From: Streptomyces odontomachi
GTDB lineage: Bacteria > Actinomycetota > Actinomycetes > Streptomycetales > Streptomycetaceae
Assembly: GCF_024435355.1 (NCBI RefSeq)
Contig: NZ_JAMJWG010000010.1
Coordinates: 62,001 to 126,000 of the forward strand
Direction of reading: 5' to 3'
DNA length: 64,000 bases
Shown: positions 1-8,896 of the stretch, in pieces
Position numbering within the stretch: the stretch's first letter is position 1
Layout: the number at the start of each line of letters is the position of its first letter
Program-made: the position numbers and the translations under genes
Notes under the pieces: model-generated
What the model was told of the DNA's origin: nothing
Database searches by the model: none
Seen by the model: the letters and a program-made list of their open reading frames with translations, nothing else

Positions 1-835
1 CGTCGGCGGCCTGGCTCGCGGAGGTGAGCACGACGGGGATGCCGGCCGCCGCCGCGATACGGGCCGCCTCGACCTTGGTGACCATGCCGCCGGTGCCGAC
101 GCCGGCCCGGCCGGTACTGCCGATCGGGACGCCGTCGAGGTCGCCGGGGCCGTGCACCTCGCGGATCCGTGCGCTGCCCGCGCTGCCCGGGTCGCCGTCG
201 TAGACGCCGTCGACGTCGGAGAGCAGGACCAGCAGGTCGGCGTGGACCAGGTGGGCGACCAGGGCGGCGAGGCGGTCGTTGTCGCCGAAGCGGATCTCGT
301 CGGTGGCGACGGTGTCGTTCTCGTTGACGACCGGCAGTGCGCCCATGGCGAGCAGCTTGTCGAGGGTGCGGGCGGCGTTGCGGTGGTGGGCGCGGCGGCT
401 GGTGTCGTCCTGGGTGAGCAGCACCTGGCCGACGCGTACGCCGTAGCGCGCGAACGAGGCCGTGTAGCGGGCGACCAACAGGCCCTGGCCGACGCTCGCT
501 GCGGCCTGCTGGCGGGCCAGGTCGGTGGGACGGCGGCGCAGGCCGAGCGGGGCGAGCCCGGCGGCGATGGCCCCGGAGGAGACCAGCACGACCTCGCGCT
601 CCCCCACCGCCCGCCGGTTGCCGCCTGACCGGGCGGACCGGCCGGCGCCCTCGGCACCCGGGGCCGACGCACCGGGCAGTCCGCGGTGCTTGGCGAGTAC
701 GTCGACGAGCGCATCCACGCGGTCGGCGTCCAGGCCGCCCGAAGCGGTGGTCAGCGACGAGGAGCCGACCTTGATCACGACCCTGCGGGCGCCGGTCACC
801 CAGGTCTCTCGGGCCGCCTCGTCGTGCTGTTTCAC
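1..835 (-). CDS. proB: Glutamate 5-kinase (3' end outside window)
   Basis: ATP-dependent phosphorylation of glutamate to gamma-glutamyl phosphate, the first step of proline synthesis in the cytosol. About 278 N-terminal residues are in the window and show an amino-acid-kinase fold: KVGSSSL phosphate loop near the N-terminus, VLVSSGAIAAGL, NENDTVATDEIRFGDND (substrate and feedback region), LLSDVDGVYDGDP and GTGGMVTKVEAA. The C-terminal PUA domain lies beyond base 1. I place the start at the GTG ending at 835; an in-frame GTG three codons upstream (844) is possible. A 25-residue Gly/Ala/Arg-rich insertion sits between the first helix and the VLVSSGA strand. It diverges from the wall-polymer gene starting at 1052. 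Function is firm; the start codon is uncertain. Confidence 0.93.
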   Translation of the reverse strand, partial: MKQHDEAARETWVTGARRVVIKVGSSSLTTASGGLDADRVDALVDVLAKHRGLPGASAPGAEGAGRSARSGGNRRAVGEREVVLVSSGAIAAGLAPLGLRRRPTDLARQQAAASVGQGLLVARYTASFARYGVRVGQVLLTQDDTSRRAHHRNAARTLDKLLAMGALPVVNENDTVATDEIRFGDNDRLAALVAHLVHADLLVLLSDVDGVYDGDPGSAGSARIREVHGPGDLDGVPIGSTGRAGVGTGGMVTKVEAARIAAAAGIPVVLTSASQAAD

Positions 836-1051
836 CCCAGACACGTGCTCCCCATCGGTTTCTTCAGCCCTGCCCCGATCCGTGCAGTCTCCAGCAATCT
901 ACGGGACGGACCGGTTCCGGTGACGGCTCGTCCAGTCGGTGGACGTGAGTCCATCACACACCGCGTACACAGGGTTACGCATCGAATTTAAGGAAAAGGT
1001 TGTACACGCGCCATATAGATATTGAAGTTTTTGATAACTAAAAGTTGACTT
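836..1051. promoter_or_regulatory. Divergent promoter region with an AT-rich core
   Basis: This is the spacer between proB and the pyruvyl transferase gene. Roughly 985-1051 is much more A/T-rich than anything around it and includes TATAGAT (about 1013) and GATAACT (about 1033), both plausible -10 elements for the rightward gene. I could not pair either with a convincing -35 at 16-18 bp. Confidence 0.4.
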
Positions 1052-2473
1052 ATGACTTCCATGCCTAGCGGCGTGCGGCGGATCCTCCTCCGGTCCGGCA
1101 AGAGCCCGTTCACCGTCCTGCCGATCGAGGACGCTCTCCACCAGAACGTCATCGCCACCAACGCCGGAAACCTCATATTCAGCGACGCTGCGCACAAGAT
1201 CCTCTCCATGCCGGGCACGGAAGTCGTCTCCAACGGCATGTCGAAGGACGTCGCCGCCGCACACCGCATCAACGAGGAGTTCGACGCGTTCGTGGTCCCG
1301 CTGGCCAACGCGTTCCGGCCATCCTTCGAGCGCCAGCTGAAGGTGCTCACCCGGCTGATCTCGCGGCTGCGCATCCCCGTGGTGGTGCTGGGCGTCGGGG
1401 CCCAGGCAGGGCTGAACTACAACGCGGAACGCCTCGCCCCGATCGCGCCGACGGTCAAGGAGTTCGTCTCGGCGGTGCTGGACCGCAGCGCCAGCATCGG
1501 GGTGCGCGGCGAGTTCACCGAGCAGTACCTGAAGGACCTGGGCTTCAGGGACGTGGAGGTGATCGGCTGCCCTTCGCTGTTCCTGCACGGCGACACCCTC
1601 CCCATCCGCACCGGCGATGCGCTCACCCACGACTCGCGCATCTCGGTCAACGGCTCGCACAGCGCACTGCGCAACAAGCGCCTGGCGGCCCTGCTGAAGC
1701 GCACCTACGCCGACTACCCCGACCTCCGCTTCATCGGGCAGAACCTGAGCGAGGCCCGGCAGCTGCACTGGCGGGACATGTCGGATCCGAACAGCAGCGT
1801 GACCTCGATCCCCACCCACCCGTCGCACCCGCTCTACCGGGACGACAAGGTCCGCGTCTACGTCGATCCGATCACCTGGATCCGCGAGCTGAGCGCATTC
1901 GACTTCTCTTTCGGCTCCCGTATCCACGGCAATATCGCCGCCCTGCTCGCGGGCACCCCCAGCACGGTGATCTGCGCCGACGCACGGACCCTGGAGCTGG
2001 CACGCTACTTCGAGATCCCGCACTTCAAGATCAGCGAGCTGCCCGAGGACATGGCCGCGGCCGACCTGTACGCGGCGGCGGACTTCGGCCCGTTGGTCAA
2101 GGGCCACAAGGAGCGCTTCCTCCGCTTCACCGGGTTCCTTGCGAAGAACGGCCTGGCGAACACCTTCGAGCACGGCGACGGCGGCGCGGAGTTCGACGCC
2201 CGCATGGCCGAACTGGCCTTCCCGCCCGCGGTACGCCCGTGGAACACGGCCGACCTCGACTCGGTGAGCAACCGCTTCAACTGGCTGCACGCCAGGCTGG
2301 ACGACGCCACCCGGCGTACCGACCACCTGGAGCGCGCCCTGGCCAACGCCCGCGGGTCCGGCAAGGCCGCCAAGGCCGTGGCCGGTGCCGCCCGGCAGTC
2401 GATGTACCGCCGGGCGCGGCGCGCCGTGGGGAGACCGATCAAGCGGGCGCTGCGGGGTGCGGCCGGGTCCTGA
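1052..2473 (+). CDS. Polysaccharide pyruvyl transferase family protein
   Basis: The 473-residue product belongs to the PS_pyruv_trans (CsaB/WcaK-like) family, which adds ketal-linked pyruvate from phosphoenolpyruvate to surface polysaccharides. Visible hallmarks are a Rossmann-like GVGAQAG segment near residue 117, a VIGCPSLF strand, and the conserved FGSRIHGNIAALL segment near residue 290, whose Arg-His-Gly is typical of the family. The C-terminal 60 residues change character to a short coiled coil (RTDHLERALANARG) followed by a strongly basic tail that may touch membrane or polymer. The first ATG is used; a second lies three codons on, and neither has a clear Shine-Dalgarno. It is followed, same strand, by a wall-polymer polymerase, so pyruvylation of that polymer is a reasonable inference. 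Confidence 0.82.
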   Translation: MTSMPSGVRRILLRSGKSPFTVLPIEDALHQNVIATNAGNLIFSDAAHKILSMPGTEVVSNGMSKDVAAAHRINEEFDAFVVPLANAFRPSFERQLKVLTRLISRLRIPVVVLGVGAQAGLNYNAERLAPIAPTVKEFVSAVLDRSASIGVRGEFTEQYLKDLGFRDVEVIGCPSLFLHGDTLPIRTGDALTHDSRISVNGSHSALRNKRLAALLKRTYADYPDLRFIGQNLSEARQLHWRDMSDPNSSVTSIPTHPSHPLYRDDKVRVYVDPITWIRELSAFDFSFGSRIHGNIAALLAGTPSTVICADARTLELARYFEIPHFKISELPEDMAAADLYAAADFGPLVKGHKERFLRFTGFLAKNGLANTFEHGDGGAEFDARMAELAFPPAVRPWNTADLDSVSNRFNWLHARLDDATRRTDHLERALANARGSGKAAKAVAGAARQSMYRRARRAVGRPIKRALRGAAGS

Positions 2474-2708
2474 CGGCCCCGAAGCGCACGGGCTCGCAGC
2501 GCCGAAAGGGGCGCAGGGTGACCCGCAGAGGGCACGGAACCGGGCGATCACCCACCAAACGGCCATAACCAAGCCGACGCACACGCGTTGATCCTTCGTG
2601 TCCGGAACGTCCGCGTACCGGACACGAAACCGTGGCCGCCCCCGCGTCGTACGCCCGAGTACGCCCGAGAGGCGGCTCATACGCGTCACCGCGCTTGGAG
2701 TCGTCCGG

Positions 2709-4889
2709 ATGTCCGCCGTGCCTGCCCCGCCGTCCTCACCACGCCTGCGCCGCCTGGCCACGCATCTGCCTGCCCCGTTGCTGCTGTCAGGGGCCTTCGC
2801 CGGGCAGGCTGTCGGGGCGCTTCGGCCCAACGGGTTGCTGCTGGTCGCCGCCGTGCTGGCCGGCATGGCCGCTGAGGGGTTGCTGCACCGCCGGCAGCGG
2901 GTCGTGGCAGCCGCCCTGGCCAAGGTCCATGCGGACGCCGCGCTGCGCCAGGTGCTGCGTGACCTGTTGCTCGTCGCCGGCCTGGTCCGGCTCGACATCG
3001 GCACGGGGCACGTCCGGTGCCTGCCCCTGGTGTACGGGTTGCTCTGCTTCTACGCCCTGCACTTCGCCGGGCACGGCGCCGCGCTGCTGGTACGCCGCAG
3101 CCGCACCCTGCCCGTCGTCACCCGGAACATCGACACCACGGCCCTCGGACTGACGCCCGCTCCCCCGCCGTTGCTGATGCGCCGCCCGGGCCGGCGGATC
3201 CTGTCGTTCGGGCTGCCCGGCACCGCGGGGTTGCTGGTCGCGGCGGTGACGGGCGTGCCGGAGTGGGGCGCGGTCGGGGTCTCGGTGTCCATCGGATGCG
3301 CGGCGGCGACGCTGGGCGAGTTGCTGCTGCGGCTGCTGCCGGGGCGCCGGGCGCCCGGCGAGGAGCAGGTGCTCCAGTGGCTCGACGCCTGGCTCGCGGC
3401 CTACCGCCCCACGGTCGGCATGTACTTCTCGGGCGGGACGTCGTCGGCGTACCAGGCGAACATGTGGCTGGAGCCGCTGGCCCGGCTCGACGGGCGCCCC
3501 CTCATCGTGCTGCGGGAGCGCTTCATGGTGCAGAAGATCGCCGCGACCGACATCCCCATCGTGTGCATCCCCAAGGTCGCGCACCTGATGCGCCTCGAGC
3601 ACACGACGCTCCGCGTGCTGATCCACCCGGCCAACTCCGGCAAGACCTCGCAGGTCCTGCGCATCCCCAGCCTCAAGCACGCGTTCGTCAACCACGGCGA
3701 GAGCGACAAGCTGTCGTCGTGCAACCCGTATGCGAAGGCCTACGACGAGGTGTGGGTCGCGGGTCTCGCGGCGCGCGCCCGGTATGCGCTGGCCGACGTC
3801 GGCATCGACGACCGGGACGTCGTGGAGATCGGCCGCCCCCAGCTCGCCGCCATCCGCCCGTACGCCGGTCCGCCCACCGGCCCGTACGTCACCGTGCTGT
3901 ACGCGCCCACCTGGGAGGGCTGGGACGGCAATCCGGGCAACACGTCGGTGATCGACGCCGGCGAGAACATCGTCCGGGCACTGCTCGCCGAGCCCGGGGT
4001 ACGGCTGCTGTACAAGCCGCATCCGATGACCGGTTCCGTGGATGCACGCGCGGCGGCGGCGAACGACCGTGTCCAGGCGCTGATCCACGCGGCGAACGCC
4101 GCATGGGACGCCGCACGGCAGGCGGACGGCCACCAGGGCGCAGGACGCCCGGGCGCCGTCCTGGAGCTCGCGCGGCGCACCGCGGCGCTGGACCGGCTCA
4201 CCACCTGCGTCTTCCGGCGTGGTGCGGACGACATGGAGCGGATGGGTGTGCAGGGCACGCCCGAGCCGGGTCGGGCGGCCGCGGTGGCCGCGGCGACGGC
4301 GGCGTGGGAGGCGGCCTATTGGGCGTCGCTGCCTGCCGGACGGCATCAGATCGTCCCGGACGCCCGTCCCGCGCTGTATTCCTGCTTCAACCAGGCGGAT
4401 CTGCTGATCAGTGATGTCTCCAGCGTGATCTCCGACTATCTGGCGAGTGAGAAGCCGTATGCGGTGGCGAACACCAGCGGGCTGACGGAGGACGCCTTCC
4501 GTATCGCCTTTCCGACGGTGCGGGCGGCCACCGTGCTCACGCCGGACGCGGTGCAGGTGCCGCTGCTGGTGCGGAGCGTGCGGGATCCGCGCCTGGACGA
4601 GTGGGCCGCGGCCCGTGCGGAGCTGAAGGAGGAGTTGCTCGGGCCGGCGGAGCCACCGTCCGTGGTCCGCTTCGCCGACGCGGCCCGTGCGCTGGCCCGG
4701 GCGGCGGCCGATCACCAGGAGCGGATGGCGCGCCGGATGGCCGCTGCCGTGCCGGGGCAGGCCGGCGCCCGGGATCGCGCTGCCATTCAGGAGGCTGCGG
4801 ACATCCCCGGTCAGCAGGGCGCCGCGGTCCCCGCCCCGGACGCCCCGGGCGGCAGCCGGATCCAGGGGCGTGGGCCCACCGCCGGTTGA
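2709..4889 (+). CDS. Membrane-anchored CDP-glycerol/ribitol glycerophosphotransferase-like polymerase (paralogue A)
   Basis: The 726-residue product is a TagF/TarL-like wall-polymer polymerase. The first about 220 residues contain several hydrophobic segments (about 15-45, 80-125, 165-185, 190-215). The rest is a GT-B-type domain with YFSGG...SAYQANMWLEPL, FVNHGESDK, YAPTWEGWDGNPGN, YKPHPMTG (near 435) and SDVSSVISDYL (near 565), the last two being the classic glycerophosphotransferase motifs. About 115 residues separate KPHP from the DVSS motif, longer than in Gram-positive TagF, and this insert is predicted helical and Ala/Arg-rich. The ATG at 2709 is preferred because the protein then matches its paralogue on the minus strand in length (727 residues) and N-terminal topology. 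The acceptor and polyol are not determinable from sequence. Confidence 0.83.
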   Translation: MSAVPAPPSSPRLRRLATHLPAPLLLSGAFAGQAVGALRPNGLLLVAAVLAGMAAEGLLHRRQRVVAAALAKVHADAALRQVLRDLLLVAGLVRLDIGTGHVRCLPLVYGLLCFYALHFAGHGAALLVRRSRTLPVVTRNIDTTALGLTPAPPPLLMRRPGRRILSFGLPGTAGLLVAAVTGVPEWGAVGVSVSIGCAAATLGELLLRLLPGRRAPGEEQVLQWLDAWLAAYRPTVGMYFSGGTSSAYQANMWLEPLARLDGRPLIVLRERFMVQKIAATDIPIVCIPKVAHLMRLEHTTLRVLIHPANSGKTSQVLRIPSLKHAFVNHGESDKLSSCNPYAKAYDEVWVAGLAARARYALADVGIDDRDVVEIGRPQLAAIRPYAGPPTGPYVTVLYAPTWEGWDGNPGNTSVIDAGENIVRALLAEPGVRLLYKPHPMTGSVDARAAAANDRVQALIHAANAAWDAARQADGHQGAGRPGAVLELARRTAALDRLTTCVFRRGADDMERMGVQGTPEPGRAAAVAAATAAWEAAYWASLPAGRHQIVPDARPALYSCFNQADLLISDVSSVISDYLASEKPYAVANTSGLTEDAFRIAFPTVRAATVLTPDAVQVPLLVRSVRDPRLDEWAAARAELKEELLGPAEPPSVVRFADAARALARAAADHQERMARRMAAAVPGQAGARDRAAIQEAADIPGQQGAAVPAPDAPGGSRIQGRGPTAG

Positions 4890-4951
4890 CCTTCGGCTGG
4901 GCGACGTGACGGGGGTGCCCACCGTGAAGGGGCGCACCCGTCATGGCGTGA

Positions 4952-6139
4952 TCACGACGCGGCCAGCCGCCGCCCGCGCGCCAGCACGCGCTTGGCGACG
5001 CGGAGGGCGCGCCGGGGTGGGCGGAAACCGTCGATGTGCGCGGTCTCCGAGCCGGACGCGGCGTAGATCGCGTCGGGCACGCCGGCCGTGCTGTCGCGGA
5101 AGTGGGGGTAGGCGAGATAGGCGCGGCGGCCGCGGCGCTCGAGGACCGTTTCGGGAGTCTTCTTCTCGCGGAGGAAGGCCAGTACGTCGGTGAGCAGATC
5201 GGCGCGCCCTGCTGCCACCAGGTGCAGCCGCAGCCGCTCCTCGACCTTGAGCCGGGCGGCGACGCCCTCGGTCCAGTACGTGTCCATCAAGGGCTTGGCC
5301 AGCTCCATCTTGTGCTGCCTGACCTTGTCACCGCGGTCCAGGAAGGACGGGCCGAACTGCGGGAGCAGCGTGATCACGAACGGCCGCACCATCAGGGTGT
5401 CCCGCTGCGGCCCGGCCGGCAGCCGGTCCGCGATGAGCCCCATCAGGGCACGCGCGGAGTCGAAGCGCCGGCTGTAGCTGCCGCGCTTGGTTGCGTGCTT
5501 GCCGTCGTCGCGTCCGACGAGGTAGTAGCAGGTGTAGTCGGCGACGATCGAGACTCCGTCGGCGCGCAGGTAGGCGTCCAGGGTGAACAGGGCGTCTTCA
5601 CCGGTCGTGAGGGACTCGTCGAAGCGCATGCCGTGGGAGTCCAGTAAGGCGCGGCGGAAGAGCTTCTGGGCGCTGAGGGTGTACTTGATGTTGGAGGAGA
5701 ACACGTCGGTGCGGCCGAGGTTGCCGTTGCGCCACATCGACTTCGGCGCGCCCCGGTTGACGCCTTCGACACGGCCGAGGACGACATCGGTGCTGTTCTC
5801 GTCGCCCATCGCGACCATGCGCTCCAGGGCTTCCTCGCCGAGGTGGTCGTCCGCGTCGAGGAAGAAGACGTAACGGCCGCGGGCGAGGCCGAGGCCGACG
5901 TTGCGCGGGCCGCTGGGGCCGCCGGAGTTCGACTGGCGGATCACTCGGGTCGGTATGCGGCTGCGGGCGGCGAACTTCTCCAGGTACTCCCCCGATCCGT
6001 CCGTGGAGCCGTCGTCGACCGCGATGATCTCCATGCGCTCGGCGGGCAGCGTCTGGGCCTCGACGGACTCCAGGCACTGGACGAGGTAAGGCATCGCCTC
6101 GTACGCACCGACTACGACGCTCACGTCAGGATCGCTCAT
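4952..6139 (-). CDS. Family 2 glycosyltransferase
   Basis: A 395-residue GT-A-fold glycosyltransferase. It opens with the nucleotide-sugar binding strand VSVVVGAYEAMPYL, then AVDDGSTDGSGEYL, GPRNVGLGLARGRY and the metal-binding FLDADDHLG segment. LTTGEDALFTLDAYL supplies the downstream acidic residue typical of this group. The C-terminal 150 residues are helical and basic, ending in an Arg/Ala-rich tail like that of the pyruvyl transferase in the same cluster. It converges with the plus-strand polymerase, whose stop is 62 bp away. It probably transfers sugar residues onto a teichoic-acid-like polymer; donor and acceptor are unknown. Confidence 0.85.
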   Translation of the reverse strand: MSDPDVSVVVGAYEAMPYLVQCLESVEAQTLPAERMEIIAVDDGSTDGSGEYLEKFAARSRIPTRVIRQSNSGGPSGPRNVGLGLARGRYVFFLDADDHLGEEALERMVAMGDENSTDVVLGRVEGVNRGAPKSMWRNGNLGRTDVFSSNIKYTLSAQKLFRRALLDSHGMRFDESLTTGEDALFTLDAYLRADGVSIVADYTCYYLVGRDDGKHATKRGSYSRRFDSARALMGLIADRLPAGPQRDTLMVRPFVITLLPQFGPSFLDRGDKVRQHKMELAKPLMDTYWTEGVAARLKVEERLRLHLVAAGRADLLTDVLAFLREKKTPETVLERRGRRAYLAYPHFRDSTAGVPDAIYAASGSETAHIDGFRPPRRALRVAKRVLARGRRLAAS

Positions 6140-6263
6140 TCCATGCCCCCTGTTTTGCCGTGCTCACTTGCGGTCACCAAGAAGACCGATCAGGGGGCGG
6201 CTTCGTTGCCGAGATTTCAGCCTTCCTTCACGTGACCTCCGTCACTCGGACACACATACGAAA

Positions 6264-6297
6264 GCCCGGCCCCGGGGCGGTGGCCTCGGGGCCGGGC
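6264..6297 (-). terminator. Hairpin downstream of polymerase B
   Basis: A perfect 11-bp GC stem (6264-6274 with 6287-6297, GCCCGGCCCCG and its complement) with a 12-nt loop lies between the polymerase B stop and the GT2 start. There is no strong T-run, as usual in Streptomyces. Confidence 0.6.
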
Positions 6298-6377
6298 GGG
6301 TGCCCGTCGTGCGGTGCCGCGGTCAGGCTGGGCTCAGCCGGGCAGCAGTGCCGGTCGGGCGGGGTGCGGGCGGCGGG

Positions 6378-8561
6378 TCAGGCGATCGGTGCCTCGCTCT
6401 CGGCGGACGCGGCCGTCGCCGACCCGGCCGGGGCGGCAGCCCCTGCGGAGGGAGCCGCGGTGCCGGCGGGCTCGGCCGCCGCGGCGGACCCGGGACCCGG
6501 CTCCGGGCCGGGCTCCACGGGGGCCTGGGTGCGCTGCACCGGGATGTCGGCACCGGCCGCACCCTGGCCCTCGTTGCGGATCTCGGCCTTGGCCTTGAGG
6601 GCGCGCACCGCGGCGTTGAAGCGCTCCATCGACGTGGGCTCGTCCGGGCCGAGCAGGTACTCCTTCAGCTCGACGCGGGCCTCGACCAGCGGGTCATCGT
6701 CGGTGTTGCGCACCGCGGCCAGCAGCTCGCCGAGCTCGACGGCGGAGTTGGAGAGGATCACGGCGGCGCGCACCGCGGTGTTCTGCCGCTTGAACTCCTC
6801 GGCGCCGAGCTCTGCGGAGTCCGTGACCGCGTACGGCTTGCCGCTCGCGATGAAGTCCGACACCACGCTGGAGATGTCCGAAACCATGCCCTCGCTGACG
6901 TTGAAGCAGTCGTACAGCAGGGGCGCGGGGCCGGAGATCACCCGGTGCTCCCAGGCCGGGAAGGAGCGCCAGTAGGCGGCGTTCCACTCCTGGCGCAGTC
7001 GCTTGGCGAGCGCCTCGCGCTCCGGGTCGGCGATGCCGTCGCGGGACGCCTCGGCCTCGTCACGCTCGTCGCCGCCGCCCACGAGCTGGGACAGCTGAGC
7101 CTCGATACGGGTCAGCTCGGCGCATGCCGCGGCCTCGGCGGCCTCGTCGCGGGTGAACGCCGGGTCGGCGGCACGCTGGGCCGCGTGCTTCTCGACGAGG
7201 GCCACGATGCGGTCGTGCGCCGCCTTGGCGACCTTGCTGCGGGTGCCGGTGAACGGGTGCGGCTTGTAGAGCACCCGCACGGCGGGGTCGGCCTTCAGCA
7301 GGCCGCGGATGATGTTCTCGCCGGCCAGCAGGAGCGAGGTGTTGCCCGGGGCGTCGTCCCAGCCCTCCCAGGTGGGCGCGTACAGCACGGTGGGAATGCG
7401 GTCGGCCGGAGCTCCGGTGGCGTGCTGGATGGGGGCCAGCTGGGGGCGGCCCACCTCGACGATGTCGTCGTCGCGCACGCCGACGTCGGCCAGGGCGTAG
7501 CGGTCGCGGCCGGCGCGGCCCGCGGTCCACACCTCGTCGTAGACCTTGCTGAACGGGTTGACGCTGGCGATCTTGTCGCTGTCGCCGTGGCCGATGAAGA
7601 CGTGCTTCATGGTGGGCACGCGCAGCATGTGGATGTTCTTGCCGACGTTGGCCGCGTAGAGGGCGACACGGACGCTGGAGAGGTCCATGTTCATCAGGTG
7701 CACACCGCCGGGCACGCAGATGACCGGCACGCTGGTGCGGGCCAGCTTCTTCAGGATGACCCGCTCGCGCAGGATGACCAGGGGCCGGGTGTCGAGCTGC
7801 TCCATGGTCTCCAGCCACATGTTGACCTGGTAGGCGGAGTCCTTGGAGCCGGAGAAGTAGAGCACCGTCTCGGGGCGGTACTCGTGCAGCCAGTCGTCCA
7901 CCCGGTCCAGCACCGTCTCCGCGCGCGCCGGGATGCGCTTGCCGCGGATGTAGGGCACCAGCGCGACCAGGTAGCCGAGGCCGAGCACCAGCGTCACGGC
8001 GATACCGGCGTAGCCCCATACCGCGGCCTCGGCCTCGGCCGCGACCAGCAGGCCCACCACGGCGAAGAGGTCCAGGTGCAGCATCTTCTCCGCGGCGCGT
8101 GAGGTGAGCCGCGGCGGGGCCGCGTTCGGGATGGAGACCCGGGACAGGTCCACGTTCCGGGTGGCCACCGGCAGCCTGCGGCGCAGCTTGATCAGCGTGC
8201 TCAGGGCGCTGTGCGGGGCCTGGAGGCCGAAGAAGAGGAGGAAGCCGGCGATCGCCGCGTAGAAGACCGGCTTCGTGGAGAGGTCGAGACGGGCGAGCAG
8301 CAGGATGAGCAGCAGCTCACGCACCAGGAACCGGATGGACAGACCCGCGCGGATCTTGCCCAGCCGGTTGATGAGATAGCTGCCGCGATGGTGCAGATAT
8401 CTGTCCGCCAGGTAGGTCACGGCACCAGCGACTGCGAAGCCCCAGACGCTCGGTATCAGCGCGGCCACCGTGAGGCCGGGATAACCCAGCAGCAGGAGTA
8501 CGGCTGCGGCGAGCTCGGCGCGACTGCCCACGCGGGCGACGCGGATGGCGGTGGATATCAC
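6378..8561 (-). CDS. Membrane-anchored CDP-glycerol/ribitol glycerophosphotransferase-like polymerase (paralogue B)
   Basis: The 727-residue product is collinear with paralogue A at 2709-4889. The N-terminal about 220 residues carry membrane helices (for example LVRELLLILLLARLDL and FYAAIAGFLLFFGL). They are followed by YFSGSKDSAYQVNMWLETM, FIGHGDSDKIASVNPFSKVYDEVW, YAPTWEGWDDAPGNTS, YKPHPFTG and the SDISSVVSDFIASGKPYAV acidic-serine motif. It also has the long helical insert between KPHP and DISS, including LVEKHAAQRAADPA. The C-terminus adds a Pro/Ala/Glu-rich tail of about 60 residues. The GTG at 8561 has a weak AGG upstream. Two divergently placed polymerases could make primer and chain, or two distinct polymers; sequence alone does not decide. 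Confidence 0.84.
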   Translation of the reverse strand: MISTAIRVARVGSRAELAAAVLLLLGYPGLTVAALIPSVWGFAVAGAVTYLADRYLHHRGSYLINRLGKIRAGLSIRFLVRELLLILLLARLDLSTKPVFYAAIAGFLLFFGLQAPHSALSTLIKLRRRLPVATRNVDLSRVSIPNAAPPRLTSRAAEKMLHLDLFAVVGLLVAAEAEAAVWGYAGIAVTLVLGLGYLVALVPYIRGKRIPARAETVLDRVDDWLHEYRPETVLYFSGSKDSAYQVNMWLETMEQLDTRPLVILRERVILKKLARTSVPVICVPGGVHLMNMDLSSVRVALYAANVGKNIHMLRVPTMKHVFIGHGDSDKIASVNPFSKVYDEVWTAGRAGRDRYALADVGVRDDDIVEVGRPQLAPIQHATGAPADRIPTVLYAPTWEGWDDAPGNTSLLLAGENIIRGLLKADPAVRVLYKPHPFTGTRSKVAKAAHDRIVALVEKHAAQRAADPAFTRDEAAEAAACAELTRIEAQLSQLVGGGDERDEAEASRDGIADPEREALAKRLRQEWNAAYWRSFPAWEHRVISGPAPLLYDCFNVSEGMVSDISSVVSDFIASGKPYAVTDSAELGAEEFKRQNTAVRAAVILSNSAVELGELLAAVRNTDDDPLVEARVELKEYLLGPDEPTSMERFNAAVRALKAKAEIRNEGQGAAGADIPVQRTQAPVEPGPEPGPGSAAAAEPAGTAAPSAGAAAPAGSATAASAESEAPIA

Positions 8562-8896
8562 GGGATGGGACCTACTTTTTCGGGGGCATGCCGACAGGTT
8601 CAGGTGTCAGAGCTCGAAGGAGCGAGCCCGGCGATATACGCCATACATACGACGCCACGTACGACGTCTTGTCGAATGTACTTTTTCGCGCTGGATTTCG
8701 GGTGGTGCTCAGGGTGCCGCAACGGCAGGACGGCACGGCGACACCGGGCGCGTTCAGCCGGTCCCGGGCGACGGGCGGCCGTGTGCGGACTGTGCGGAGC
8801 ATGCGCATCGTGTGAAACCCGGCCTTGACGGACAGGGGCCCCCAAGACCGCCGCGAGAGCGGCCTCGAAGGCCCGGATCCAAGATGTCGAGTGATA
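8562..8896. promoter_or_regulatory. Intergenic region upstream of polymerase B
   Basis: A 335-bp non-coding stretch. The part next to polymerase B (8570-8700) is relatively A/T-rich and contains two copies of a ACTTTTTCG motif (about 8573 and 8682) and an ACGTACGACGTC near-palindrome (about 8660). It probably holds the leftward promoter. No conserved ORF was seen. Confidence 0.4.

Noticed and set aside
899..3004. Long minus-strand reading frame over the pyruvyl transferase gene
   Set aside because: Mirror frame of a GC-rich gene; no recognisable motifs and it overlaps a conserved protein entirely.
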